64,000 bases of DNA from positions 7,408,746 through 7,472,745 of the forward strand of contig LNAC01000031.1 in NCBI GenBank assembly GCA_002007465.1. Reading direction: 5' to 3'. The translations under genes and the position numbers were made by a program. This DNA comes from Ailurus styani (Eukaryota; Chordata; Mammalia; Carnivora; Ailuridae). The notes under the pieces were generated by a model that ran no database searches, was not told the origin of the DNA, and was given only the letters and a program-made list of their open reading frames with translations. Shown here piece after piece: positions 49,801-61,712 of the stretch; the first letter of the stretch is position 1, and every line of letters starts with the position of its first letter.

Positions 49801-51098
49801 TAATTGAGTAAGCCTAGGGAGAATTCCTCTATGGAACTACAACCATATGTTTTAATAAAAAACCTTAAAATGGCAGCAGAAATGTACTCAGTATCAGGTT
49901 TACTTTTACTTTCTCTGAGGCAGTTGTAAACCATTTTGCTAAACTGTATAAGAACTAATGATAACACACAAACAAAATCTACAGTTCAATCAACAGGCCT
50001 ACTGAAATAGCATTAACCCTTTAGGCAATTACTTGGCAATGAATAGAAAAGCAGCCTACCCCAAAATTCCTTACTTGAAATGTTTTTCTCTAATACATCG
50101 CTCATAGACTTGGTAGCCTAGAGGTGTATGTGTAAATAATTTGTTCTTTTATTTATTATTGTGGAAATAATTAACTATGATAAAGTTCTTAAAATAGCAA
50201 TAAAGAGTGTTTTCTGTCTCCCAACCTTCACTGAAAATTAAAAATTGTTTAGAAGGAGCTTTTATAAAGTTAACTTATACTGCTACTTTTCTTGGTATTT
50301 AAAGTAATTCAAAAAATCACGAAAATAAAAAAATCATGAAAATATGAATTCACTAAAATGAATAATATATTTTTGAATGAATTATATTTTTAAAAAATAT
50401 TTTCCTTCCTCTCTGCAATAATTTAAATACTAACCAAAACGTATGAAATAGCAGTTTTAGGCAATTGGATATCAGGTGACCAGGATAATTATCTCTGAAA
50501 AAAGGGAAAACAAATGAATCCTATGACTGTTCGACTTTTTGTCCAGAGAGTTGCTAGGCCATAGCACTAGGAGAGGTAATCTATATGGTCTGTGATAAAC
50601 TGTGAGTTGAGGACACAGTGTGAATGTGGAGTCCAGAGAGACCAAGGTAGGTAGAGTTCACAGAGTAAAATACTAGAGAGGAGACAACTATAGAGAGGGA
50701 GGGGTGGAGAATTGGAGGGAAGAAGGGAGATAAAGAGATTGAAATAGAAAAACATCCAGAATTCTACAGAAGCCATTTGAGCATATACATGAATACTAAT
50801 TGGCATATATATGCAAGCAAACTACTGTAGAATGGGTAAAGAACATCACAATAATTAGAATAAACAATCTCTAGGAAAAACACAAGCCTTAGAGCAGGAT
50901 CTTTTTGTACCAAAAAAAAAAAATGGGGGGGGGGATAAAAAGTATTGACAAGCAACCAGGACAATGATCTCTGGTAGAAAGGAAATATACAACTGACAGA
51001 AATCATGTGGAGTACACAGAAGGTTATTGCCTCCGGAATGGGACAAAATTAGCCCTAAAGTTTGTTTTGATATTAACAAAGCTTTAAAGTTTAAAAAA
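46849..51098. other. Longest repeat-poor block
   Basis: About 4.2 kb without any young transposon. It is AT-rich, with homopolymer runs at 50911-50937 (A then G). The 50560-50880 part might be the diverged 5' region of the HAL1/L1-like element that starts clearly at about 51400, but this is weak. No exon is supported; the ORFs are short and of low complexity. Confidence 0.4.
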
Positions 51099-51111
51099 AA
51101 AAGCCAATTTT

Positions 51112-51321
51112 ATTTTATTTTTAAGAAGAGTTTATTTATTTATTCGTTTTTAAAGAAAGAAAGTGTAAGTGAGGAAAGGGGTAGAGGGGGAGGGAGAAGG
51201 AGAGGGAGAGAATCTCAAGTAGACTCCATGCTGACCAGAGCCTGACAGGGGCTTGCTCGCACAACCCTGAGCTAAAACCACGAGTCAGATGCTTAACCAA
51301 CTAAGCCACTCAGGCACTCCC
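51112..51321 (-). mobile_element. Older CAN-SINE with degraded TSD
   Basis: The reverse element has 'gagagaatctcaagtagact', 'gctcgcacaaccctgagc' and 'gcttaaccaactaagccac'. The flanks 'aaaagccaatttta' (about 51098-51111) and 'aaaagcaaatttta' (about 51324-51337) look like a TSD with one mismatch. Confidence 0.88.
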
Positions 51322-51399
51322 TAAAAGCAAATTTTAAGAGGATCAAATTATTTCCAAGCAACTTAACAGCAAACAAGAAAAAAAAAAGTTCATTGATTG

Positions 51400-51842
51400 A
51401 TAGTTATGAAAGTACAAGAGTACCTAGTATCCAGGAGATACACTTTACAATATCCAGCATCTAGTCAAAAGTTACCAGGCATGCAAAGAAGCAGGAAAAT
51501 ATCCATAATGAGGAGAAAAATTAATCAACTGGAGACCCAGAGATAATAAAGATAAAAGAACAGTAGAAAAGCCACTGGAACATGTTACATATATTTACAA
51601 AGTTATAAAAAAAATTGAGGATGTTAAGCAGAGACATGAAAAATTAAAGAGTTACAAAAGACATGGAAAATTAAAGAGTTAGAAATGCACATTGCATTTT
51701 ATGAATTGAAGAATAAACTGAGATTACTAGAAAATCAGATACTAAAGAAAAAAAAAGATTAGAGATATTGAAAAAAATAGCAATACAAACCTTCCAAAAT
51801 TAAACACCAAGAGAAAATAAGATGGAAAAGCAAAATAAACAC

Positions 51843-51879
<37 letters not shown>

Positions 51880-52241
51880 CAGAACATCATTGAGCTACTG
51901 GACAATTTAATTCTGTTGAATATGCATGTAATTGGAGTGTTCTGAGAAAATGAGAAGAGAAGCAAACAAACAAAAATTTGAAGACATTTCCAAATAGGAA
52001 GTGTATAAACCCACATATTCCAAATAAGAATAGTATAAACCCAAGTTCAGTGAACCTCAAAAGAACACAGGGATTAAAAAGAGAAAGAGAGAGAGAGAGA
52101 ATGAGAGAAAATATAATAGAGAACAGACTGGACAATTAAATATCAAGTTGGTAAATTTAATCCCAAATATATCATTCCATTAAATGTAAATTACCTAAAC
52201 TCAAATTAAAAGGCAGAGATTGTCCTATTTGATTAAAAAAT
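51400..52241 (+). mobile_element. HAL1/L1M-like ORF1 region
   Basis: 'taccaggcatgcaaagaagc' (51474-51493), 'aaaaattaatcaactggaga' (51516-51535) and a long A-rich coiled-coil-type coding remnant resemble ORF1 of HAL1/old L1. A (CAA)n at 51844-51879 and a GA run at 52079-52100 interrupt it. The element continues beyond the two CAN-SINEs at 52737. Confidence 0.65.
51844..51879. repeat. (CAA)n trinucleotide microsatellite
   Basis: About twelve 'aac/caa' units, uninterrupted. Confidence 0.95.
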
Positions 52242-52250
52242 GAAATGTTG

Positions 52251-52518
52251 GGTTGCCTAGGTGGCTCAGTCCATTAAGTGTCTGCCTTTGGCTCAGGTCA
52301 TGATCTCAGAGTCCTGGGATAGAGCCCCTTGCTAGGCTCCCTGCTCAGCAGGGCTTGTGCTTCTCCTTCTCTCTCTGCCCCTCCCCCCATTCATGCACTC
52401 TCTCTCACTTTCTCAGATAAATTCTTTAAAAAAAAGAAAAGAAANTCTGCCCCTCCCCCCATTCATGCACTCTCTCTCACTTTCTCAGATAAATTCTTTA
52501 AAAAAAAAAAAAGAAATC
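52251..52518 (+). mobile_element. Older CAN-SINE with duplicated tail around an N
   Basis: The element has the head 'ggttgcctaggtggctcag', the 'ccattaagtgtctgccttt' subfamily marker and the 'gcccctccccccattcatgc' CT-rich domain. That domain and the tail are present twice (52374-52432 and 52446-52504, offset exactly 72 bp) with the window's only ambiguous base at 52445 between them. The outer TSD 'gaaatgttg' is at 52242-52250 and 52728-52736. Confidence 0.9.
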
Positions 52519-52727
52519 GGGCGCCTGGGTGGCTCAGTGGGTTAAAGCCTCTGCTTTCGGCTCAGGTCATGATCTCAGCATCCTGGGATCGAGGCCCGCA
52601 TCGGGCTCTCTGCTCAGCAGGGAGCCTGCTTCCTCCTCTCCCTGTCTCTCTGCCTGCCTCTCTGCCTACTTGTAATCTCTCTCTCTGTGTCAAATAAATA
52701 AATAAATAAATCTTAAAAAAAAAAAAA
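52519..52727 (+). mobile_element. CAN-SINE inserted in the tail of another CAN-SINE
   Basis: The mustelid-type copy starts 'gggcgcctgggtggctcag' and has 'gggttaaagcctctgctttc', 'ctgtctctctgcctgcctc' and an (aaat)n tail. It lies directly in the A-tail of the older SINE, so the older element's right TSD follows it. Confidence 0.93.
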
Positions 52728-52736
52728 GAAATGTTG

Positions 52737-53215
52737 CATACAAGGAACCCATTTTAAATATGAAGACTAAATAGATCAAATGTAAAAAGGAATAAAATGA
52801 TATTCCATTCTAACACTAAACCAAAAAGGTTTAAGTGACAACATAAACATTAGCCAAAACAGATTTCAGAGCAAAGAATAGTATCTTAATAATAAAGAGG
52901 TTTAGCTCAGGAATGCAAAATTGATTTAACTCTCAAAGCCAATGTAATGTATTCTATTAAAAAGCAAAAAAAAATTATATGATCTTATCAATATATTAAA
53001 AAAATCTGAGTTTAAAAATCCATCCCGGTGAGAAACTCTTTTCTGAAAAAATTAGAGTAAATTCCTTAGGCTGATGAACCTTGAAACTTACAGCTAATAT
53101 CATACTTAATGGTAAAAGACTGAACGTTTTCCTTCTAAGATCTAAGATCATTAACAAGACAAAGATGCATGCTTGCGCCACTTTTATTAAACATTCAGTT
53201 CTTTATAAACCTATC
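52737..53215 (+). mobile_element. HAL1/L1M-like continuation (ORF2-type)
   Basis: 'gcaaagaatagtatcttaat' and the later 'cagctaatatcatacttaat' (53091-53110), followed by 'ggtaaaagactgaacg', keep the order of L1 ORF2 RT-region sequence, although much in between is lost. It is the same orientation as the segment upstream of the SINE pair. Confidence 0.6.
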
Positions 53216-53735
53216 TCTCCATTATCTATTAATGAAAATAATAAATTTTAAGCACCATTGTTGAAAAACAAAGCTGCATTAACTAGTCAAGAAGTCATTT
53301 TGGAGAATAAAAACTAATCTAAACCATTATTATTGTTATTTCTATATAGAAAAAAATTTAAAAATCCTAAAAAATACCAAAAGTTAAATATACTGAGGTA
53401 TTTCCTTTTCATAAAGAGGCTTTTTTTTTAAGGAGGTGGGCAAAGACAGGAAAGTCAACATAGTTGCTATTATAAGGTTCTCAGTTTTTTTTATAATCAA
53501 TAGGATGCTAGTGGAAGAAAGTATCCTTCATTTTCTCCATTTTCACCACTTCAGGTCCTGTTGTCACAGACCATGGTAAAAACACTCCTCTTGACTTACT
53601 ATAGGCAGAAAGGGACAGTTTATTCCATCCTCTCTCCACTGTACAAAAGTTCTTTTCTCAGAAAATGGTACCACTATACAACCAATTCATTGCTACTATC
53701 CATCTAGCTAATTGCTCAAGGCAGAATGTTGGTAG
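53216..53735. other. No feature recognised
   Basis: AT-rich unique-looking sequence between old LINE fragments. Confidence 0.4.
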
Positions 53736-53739
53736 TCAT

Positions 53740-54430
53740 CTTTTTTTTTTCCAGTTCCTCCACAACTGTTATTTTGTGTAACAGTGAATACTATGTACTC
53801 TACTAACATTATTTATTCTGGATCCCATCCGTTCTTACCATTTTCACTATAATTCTAGTCCACGCTATTATCTCTTGCCTAGACTACTACACCATCCTTC
53901 TCTCTGCTTTCTCTCTAATAAGTACTTGGTTTATAATAATGCTTTCTAGCAGTTAGCTCTAATAATTTTCTAAGTCATAAATCAGATCATACCATGCACC
54001 TGCTTAAAACCAACCTTACACACTTCCATCAGAATACACTTTAAAATCCTTACCATTGGTGGTAAGATTGTATATGATTCAGACTCAATCCTGCCTCTTA
54101 GATTTCATCTTTCTTTTCTTCATCCCAATCCATCATCCACAGACTTTCTGCCTTATTTAACATATATGCTCTTTCCCATCTAACAACCTTTACATCTCCT
54201 GTTCCTTTTGCTCGAGAAACTCTTCCCTACATTTTCATACAACTATCTCTGGGTTTGCCTAAGCTCTTTTTTATGAGTCCTTTCTTGAATACCCCCTGCT
54301 AAAGCAGAATCCTTACCCCAATTACCACTTTCTATCACATTAAGACTTAGATCTTGCCTTTCTTTTTTTTTTAATTCTGCTCACAAAGTCTCAGTCTCTT
54401 TTGGGCAACAGTGCATCCTCAACACCTATT
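53740..54430 (+). mobile_element. L2 3' portion
   Basis: 'cataaatcagatcataccat' (53975-53994), 'cctgcttaaaaccaacctta', 'ttaaaatccttaccattggt' (54041-54060) and 'gctcgagaaactcttcccta' follow the order of the LINE2 3' coding end and UTR. It is one of the better-preserved L2 segments here. Confidence 0.8.
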
Positions 54431-54474
54431 ATAGCATCTGGAGATTGATAAACCTTTTATGAAATATATTCACT

Positions 54475-54604
54475 AAGGAGGGCACATGATGTGATGAACA
54501 CTGGCGGTTATACACAATTGATGAATTGTTGAACACTACATCTGAAATTCGTGATGTATTCTATGTTGGTAATTGAATTTAAATAAAAAACAAAAATAAA
54601 TAAA
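54475..54604 (+). mobile_element. Carnivore L1 3' end with TSD
   Basis: 'aggagggcacatgatgtgat' and 'tgaattgttgaacactacat' match the terminal carnivore L1 3' UTR, ending in an A-rich 'aaataaaaaacaaaaata' tail. The 13-bp TSD 'aaatatattcact' lies at 54462-54474 and 54605-54617. Only about 130 bp was inserted. Confidence 0.93.
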
Positions 54605-54617
54605 AAATATATTCACT

Positions 54618-55689
54618 GAATGATGGAATAACTTAGTGACTCTGGAAAATGCAAGCAGTCTTCGAGGTATATAAAGTGAAACTATGTTCTCAATAAACAA
54701 TAGGCAGAGGGGAGGAAAAAGAATTTTAAGTTTCCAGAACCCTTATTCTTAAATGAAAGTACAGTTAATTTATAAAGTTACTGACTTATAAGGGGCTCAC
54801 TCTACATTGTTTTCCCTTTTCCATTTTGATAGAATTTAAATCTGTGCTTATGAAGTCATGATTCTCTGTGAGAAGATGAACTGGATGCATGACTATTTGA
54901 TTATTTGCCAGTACGGCATCCTCTATCAATTTTCAGGGAGATATATTAAAGACAAAATAAACTATTTTTAATATTCAATTGATATTTTGTTGTCTTTTGA
55001 CTCTATGGACAGGATTCTGTGATGGATAAACCTGTATGAGCTCAGATCAGTCCTTGGTTACTGAGGTTTATGCAGGACCGACGCCTTAATCACCCCCAAG
55101 AAGTGTCAGTGGGGAAAGTTCTCTAGAATACTTCAATAAAATAAATTTGTGTCCACCATCCTCCTTTTTTAAAACATTATTTTAACGACTTCATATCTTA
55201 TGCACTCAAGTGGGTCATTGGTTAAGTGAAGCTGTTACTTCATACCATGAAAATTATAAAAGCCAAAAACATCATTTATGAAATGTTTTTGTGCTCAGTT
55301 AACGTAAGTAACAAGGTACACTGGCATGAAGGTGAGTTAATCTCCTTGTCCCACCCCTCATAACACATAAGCCACTACCAAACCAAGATCATAAATGAGT
55401 TAGAAAACAGCCAGAATTCCAATTAAGGACATCTACTAAATATGATATCACATATGTGTCAGCACTGTGATGGTAATTTATTTACAGAGTTTCTAAATAA
55501 CTGCATCTCTTCTTAGGGGAATAGTATTTCAAAGGGATGGATGATTAACCTAAAGCATCATTTCCTAATGTACAAATGTTAATAGGTATGAATGGTGTGT
55601 GAAGTTCAAAGCCCAAAATAAGCTGCTTTAAGTTTACTATAGCATGTAGCTTCGCAGCTTCAGTGCTACTGACTAAAATACCACCTCCA
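54618..55689. other. No feature recognised
   Basis: About 1.1 kb without a repeat or an ORF of note. Confidence 0.4.
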
Positions 55690-55962
55690 CAGAGAGGCAA
55701 TTTCTAACCACCCGATGTAAAACAGACCCTCCTCATTCACTCCTCTATCCCTTTACTCTCTTTTTTCTTCTTCACTGTACTTATCACTACCTATCACTAT
55801 GTTTATCTTTGGAATTGCATTATTTTTCTCCACCACTAAAATACAGTCACTTTTAGACAGTGACTTTGATTTATTCACAAGTATATCTGAATGCCAAGAA
55901 GAGAATCCATAGACAGTAGATCCTCAATATATATCTGTTGAACAAATAAATTTTTATAAGCT
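55690..55962 (+). mobile_element. L2 3' end
   Basis: 'tgtacttatcactacctatc' (55776-55795), 'gacagtgactttgatttatt', then 'gatcctcaatatatatctgt' and 'tgaacaaataaa' are the typical LINE2 3' terminus, same orientation as the L2 about 1.3 kb upstream. Confidence 0.85.
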
Positions 55963-57745
55963 CGATTTAAGCCTGCACAAAGCAAAAAAGACATTCCTAT
56001 ATGTGGTCATAGTTTAATTGTCACAAAACAGAAGTACCCTTGATAATTCAACGGTTCTACTCTCTTAGGTACCACTGAAAAGAATGATTCAAGGTCAATT
56101 ACCCTGAAACAAAAATGGACATTTTTGTTAGAGGTCCTCTGGCATAGAGTTTAAAGGGTTATTAAAGAATGAACAAATTCGGTTACTTAGCAAATATCTT
56201 GTAATCAGTTCTTTTTGCAGAACTCCACACCGAATTACATATTTGAATGGAAACATTTTATGTGTAGTTTACAGGAGTTATTTTGTAATGACCAACGTAT
56301 AGTCCCCATATACAGATTTTCCAAACTACAAACAGCATAGAAAGTTCTATAGTATCAACTCCCATCGGTCCATAGGAAAGGGCAGTTTATGGAGAGCTTT
56401 TAAGACCTGCTTATTAGTTTTCTCTTGGCTCACTTCCATGTGGAAGTGGATTAATTTTTTGTGTAGACATGTATCCTGATCTGGGAATTGCCAGTCATTA
56501 AGGTTCTCCTATGCCATTATCACTTTCTAAATAAACTTTGCATCTATTTATAAGAGAGGGAAATTCCTTGCTTCATCTTACTATGGCAAATTGCCCATGA
56601 TGGAAGAAATCTTGGGGTACCTTCAAGGGGAAAGCATTATTTGGAAAAAAGGAATTATTTCAGGAATTCAGTATTACATGTTTTTGCTGCTCTGTTGGCT
56701 TCTAATTATTTACTATCAACTAAAGTGAAAAAGGACCTAGTAGAGTTCTTTACACCCAGATCATCTAATTTTTGGTAAATAATCACTATGGAAAATTTTA
56801 TATATATATTTTTGTAGAAATTTTTACAACTCATAGTTTTATTTAAAAAAAAGTCTTGCCAATTACACATACTTATGTAAACAAATGTCCTCCATTTATA
56901 TTTAGAGAAATAATAACATTCTTGGTGAATCCTGCTCATTCAAGTATAAAACAAGCATGGATAAATGTATGAAGTAAATGAGAAAATAACCCTTTCCATT
57001 TCTTAATATATGCATTTATATTAAATTTTTCCTTTTTGTTTATAACTATCAACAATATTATTAATATAAATGTTCTAATTACATAGTAGGAATAATTTTC
57101 AGAAAATTCAATCTGGAAAAAGAAAATTAACCCTTGGAGACCTATGATAAGAGAAAATTTAAAAAGAATAATATGTGCATTTATATATTTTTTCATATAA
57201 GTATGTTAAAGTGATAAAAATTTCAAATATAATATATATATGTTATACACATACATACATACATTTATATATAGTAGAATAAAATTTTGTGGCCAGAGTG
57301 GATTGAAAATACAAGTTATAGAAGAACAAGGAAAAATCTGAATTTCTGACTATTAATGATCTGTTTTCTTCATATTTTTAAATAGATGATGCAAGCTTCA
57401 AATTGCTATAATATTTATATTCAAAAGGGGACATCTAAAGGATGGATATAGCAACTTTTATGTGTTAACTTAAAATTTTCCAAGTTAATGCATTATTTTG
57501 AAATTAGGGGATATGAGCAAATAACTTCAAGAATATAGAGTAAAATTATATTGTGAAGCTATGATTCTGATCTCTAATTGTAAACATTTAAAGAAATTCC
57601 CTACAACACTCAGCATTACATTTACTATAGAAATATTGTTGACATGTTTAACCTCATTACAGAGGATACAATTCTGTTAGAGTTTTTTCCAGTGTGTCAA
57701 AAATAGTTGGACATATTCTGAAACACAAAATATATACATTTAATA
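55963..57745. other. No feature recognised
   Basis: Very AT-rich sequence with short TA/TATG simple repeats (56800-56812, 57228-57275). The minus ORFs at 56706-56939 and 56936-57196 are Ile/Lys/Phe-rich and unlike any known family. Confidence 0.4.
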
Positions 57746-57760
57746 GCTATTTCTCCTTTT

Positions 57761-57951
57761 TTCTTTTTTTTAAAGACTTTATTTCATACAGAGAGAGAGA
57801 TTACAAGTAGGCAGAGCGGCAGGCAGAGAGAGAGGGGGAAGCAGGCTCTCCACTGAGCAGGGAGCCCGATGCGGGGCTCGATCCCAGGACCCTGAGACCA
57901 TGACCTGAGCCGAAGGCAGAGGCTTTAACCTACTGAGCCACCCAGGTGCCC
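57761..57951 (-). mobile_element. CAN-SINE with perfect 14-bp TSD
   Basis: The reverse mustelid-type copy is well preserved ('gcccgatgcggggctcgatc', 'ggctttaacctactgagcc'). The TSD 'ctatttctcctttt' lies at 57747-57760 and 57952-57965. Confidence 0.96.
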
Positions 57952-58971
57952 CTATTTCTCCTTTTCTGGAAGTGAGATAAAATTAATAAAATATTTAAAT
58001 ATTCATATAATGCAAGATGAAAGTATAAATATTTTAGAATGTTTCTAAATCTCCATTTCAGGATGATGGTATCAAGATAACAGGATAGGAAGGCTCAGAC
58101 TCTCCTTTCTCCCATGAAAACACTGATTCCACAACAATACATGGAACATTTTTATTTGTTTGATAAATCTAGAAACTAGTTTAGAGTCCTGCATCCAAGT
58201 GAACTACTGAAACTAGTAGAAAAATTCATTGCATTTTCTTACCTTAATTCCTCCCCCAGCACAATACCACATAATCAAGAGTAAAGTCCTAGCCGCTGGG
58301 TTCCCCCAGGGAAAAGAAAAAAGAAGATGGACCATACATACATTTTTTTTCCAATTTTTCAGGCATGTAAGCTGCTTATGAGACTTATTTCTGTATGACC
58401 TATCTGAGAGTACTGAAGGGAGCCAACCTAATATAAATGACTGGGGGGCCTGAGAACAAAGGAGCTGGGTAGCATTGAGCTGCTCTATAGTTCACAGGGT
58501 ACATCAGATAAAGGCCAAGTTTCAGTAGCCTCTCCCTCAGGGGGAAAAGAGAAGAGTAGAAGGCATATATGCCCAATGTTCCAGCTTCTTGAGGAACTGC
58601 TTATGTCACTGGTTTTTGAGTCTTCGAGCATGGACAGAAACCAGCATATTCTAAATACCTAGGGACCACTGAGAACAAAACTAAGTTGGGGCTCTCCCTG
58701 AAGTTCCAGAGAACCTAAAGTATAACAAACAGAGGCTGCTATAACTTGGTTCTTCTCCTTCATGAGAGAAAGAGAAGAGAGAGAAGAGTGGAGCATGTGT
58801 AAAATATTCTGTTATTTCAGGGGCTTCCTGAGGGAAAGATTTTTGTCTATCTTGTCTCTGACCATGGATAAGACATGGCACACCTTAGATACTTAAGAGC
58901 TGGGTAACATGCTGCTGCTTTAGATGACCCTCCAATACAGCAAGCAGATATTAGAATAAAGAGATTATGAG

Positions 58972-59033
58972 AAGAAAGAAAAGAAAGAAAGAAAAATAAA
59001 GAAAGAAAGAAAAAGAAAGAAAGAAAGAAGGAA

Positions 59034-59079
<46 letters not shown>

Positions 59080-59090
59080 AGGAAAGAACT
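58972..59090. repeat. (GAAA)n microsatellite
   Basis: An imperfect GAAA/AAAG tract of about 120 bp, purest at 59036-59080. It causes the Phe/Ser/Leu-rich artefact ORF on the minus strand. Confidence 0.95.
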
Positions 59091-60320
59091 AGAACATCCC
59101 TCCAATTAGAAATCTGCACATAAGTCCGGAGAAGACATTACTTAAAAAAGTTTAAAAACCGCCAGAATGCCTAGCTGGGGTGATAGGTGAAGGTCTTTCC
59201 CTGTATAAGATTATTCAATAAACAGGAAGAGGTAATGTTTCTTTTCAAATGAGTGGATAATAAAAAGTTGTAAGGAACATTAAGAAATGGGGAAATTGCC
59301 TAATAAAAGGAACAAATGATTCTTTAAAAATCATTCTTAAAGAAAAAGAGGTATGAATATGAAGTAACTGTCATAAAGAGGCTCAATGAATTCAGGAAAA
59401 TGATACATAAGACAAATTAGAATTTCAACAAGAAGAGAAAATATTTTTTAAAAAGACCAAACGGAAATTTTGGAACTGAAAAATACAATCACCAAATTGA
59501 AAAAAATAACTTGAGAGTTTTAACAGCAAACTTGATCAAGCAGAAGAAATAACTGGTGGACTCAAACAAAGTTCATTTGGAATTATCCAGTCAAAAGAGT
59601 AAAAAGAATACAATGAAAAAGTGAAGAGAGCCCAAGTGACTTATTGGACAGACCAATATACCCATTATGATCCAAGAAAGAGAAGAGTGCCTGAAAATTT
59701 TCCAAATCTATACATCCAGATTAAAGAAGTGACATCCAGATTAAAGAAGCCATAAGAACAGTATAAAACATTCCACACCAAAACATATTATAATCAAATT
59801 ATCAAAAGTCAAAGACAAAAAGAATCTTCAAAGCAAAAAGAGAAAAATGACTTTTCAAATACAAGAGCAGCCTCATAAGACTATAAGTGGATTGCAGAAA
59901 TATTGCATGCCAGAAGGGAATGGGATGACATGTTCAAAGTGCTGAAAGAAAAATACTGCTTACCCAGAATACTGTATCTGGCAAAACTGTGCTGCAAAAA
60001 TAAAGAACAGATTAAGATTTTCCAGGGGGTGGGGAAGCAGGGCTTTCCTGAGCAAACAAAATCTTAGGGAGTTCATACTGAGGCAAGCTTAGACTTGCCT
60101 TACATATAATGTTAAAGGGAGTCCTTCAAGTTGAAACAAAAAAATACTAAACAGCAGCAGAAAAAGTATATGAAAATATAAAGCCAACTGGTAAAGGTAA
60201 ATTTATAGACAAATACAGAACACTTTACTTCTGCATGATGATAGTATATAAATTACTTTTAATTATGGTAGAGAAGTTAAAAGATAGAAATGTAAAAAAT
60301 ATCAATAACTATACATAAGT

Positions 60321-60512
60321 TGGGACACCTGAGTGGCTCAGATGGTTAAGCATCTGCCTTCTGCTCAGGTCCTGACCTCAGGGTCCTGGGATGCAGTCCC
60401 ACATTGTGCTCCAGGCTGGCTCAGCAGGGAGTCTGCTTTTCCCTCTGCTTGTGTGCTCTGGCTCTCTCTCTCTCTCTCTCAAATGAATAAATAAAATCTT
60501 AAAAAGAAAAAA
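60321..60512 (+). mobile_element. CAN-SINE inside L1M
   Basis: The head is 'gggacacctgagtggctcag', with the older 'atggttaagcatctgcctt' marker, a CT run at 60462-60480 and an 'aataaataaaatctt' tail. The flanks 'aactatacataa' and 'aacctatacaaaa' suggest a degraded TSD. Confidence 0.9.
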
Positions 60513-60733
60513 CCTATACAAAAAATGTTTTATGTAAGCCCCCATGGTAACCATAAAGAAAGTACCTATTAAAAAATATGTCCTATCCAAAATATCAATA
60601 TAACAAAAGGAAGACAACAAAAGAGGAAAAGAAGGACAAAAGAGCTCCAAGACAGAAAAAATAAACAAAACAGCAAGAGTTCTTCTCTGCCAATAATTAA
60701 TTTAAATGTAAATTGATTAAATTCTTCAATCAA

Positions 60734-60923
60734 GGGACACCTGGGTGGCTCTGTTGGGTAAGGGTAAGGGTAAGCATCTGCCTTTGTCTCAGCTCATGAT
60801 CCCAGGGTCCTGGGATCAAGTCCTGTGTCAGGCTCCTTGCTCAGTGGGGAGCCTGCTTCCCCCTCTGCCTGCCACCCCCGATTGTTCTCTTTCTTTCTGG
60901 CAAATAAATAAAATATTTAAATA
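60734..60923 (+). mobile_element. CAN-SINE with TSD and a hexamer expansion
   Basis: The head 'gggacacctgggtggctctg' is followed by three 'gggtaa' hexamers (60755-60772) where other copies have a single 'ggttaa'. The TSD is 'aaattcttcaatcaa' at 60719-60733 and 'aaattcctcaatcaa' at 60924-60938, with one mismatch. Confidence 0.94.
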
Positions 60924-61669
60924 AAATTCCTCAATCAAAATACACAGTGTGCTAAGTGGATTAAATAATCAGCCAAATATGTGCTATCTCTAAGAGACTT
61001 GCATTAGATTTAGGATATACACAGGCTCAAAGTGAAAGGATAAAAATATTTCATGCAAATGGTAGCCAAAAGAGTAAAGGGTACTTTTACCTTCATCAGA
61101 CAAAACAGACTTTAAGCCAAAAACCATCACAAGAGACAAGGAAGGACATTATGTAACATTAAAAGGGTCATTTTGCCAGGATAATATAACACTTGTAAAT
61201 TTAAATGCACGCAACATCAGAATACCTAAGTATATAAAGCAAATACTGGTGAACTACAGAAAGAAATAAACAACTCAATGATAGTAAGGTATTTCAATAA
61301 TCTGCTTTCAATGTTTTATTAATGAATAAAACATCCCCACAGAAGATCAATAAGAAGAGACTGTATGAACAATATTACAGAGCAAATGGACCTAATAGAT
61401 ATATACAGAGCATTTTACCCAACATCAGTAGAATAAATCTTCTTGGCTACACATAGAACATTCTCAAGAATAGATCACTAAACAAGTCTTAACATATTTA
61501 AGAAGACTGAAATATATCAAATATTTTTTTCTGATCAAGATAGAATAAACCTAGAAATCAACAGATGGAAAATGGAAATATTTACAGATATGTGGAAACT
61601 AAACAATACACACATGAACAACCAATAAGTCAAAGACTAAACCAAAAGAGAAATTAGTATCTAGAGACC

Positions 61670-61671
<2 letters not shown>

Positions 61672-61710
<39 letters not shown>
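61672..61710. repeat. (AG)n microsatellite
   Basis: A nearly pure AG run of about 19 units within old L1 ORF2 sequence. Confidence 0.95.

Positions 61711-61712
<2 letters not shown>

Noticed and set aside
58847..59119. Phe/Leu/Ser-rich membrane-like ORF
   Set aside because: It is the translation of the (GAAA)n tract and not a membrane protein.
60750..60776. Interstitial telomeric repeat
   Set aside because: The unit is GGGTAA, which is not a permutation of TTAGGG or CCCTAA; it is slippage within a SINE head.
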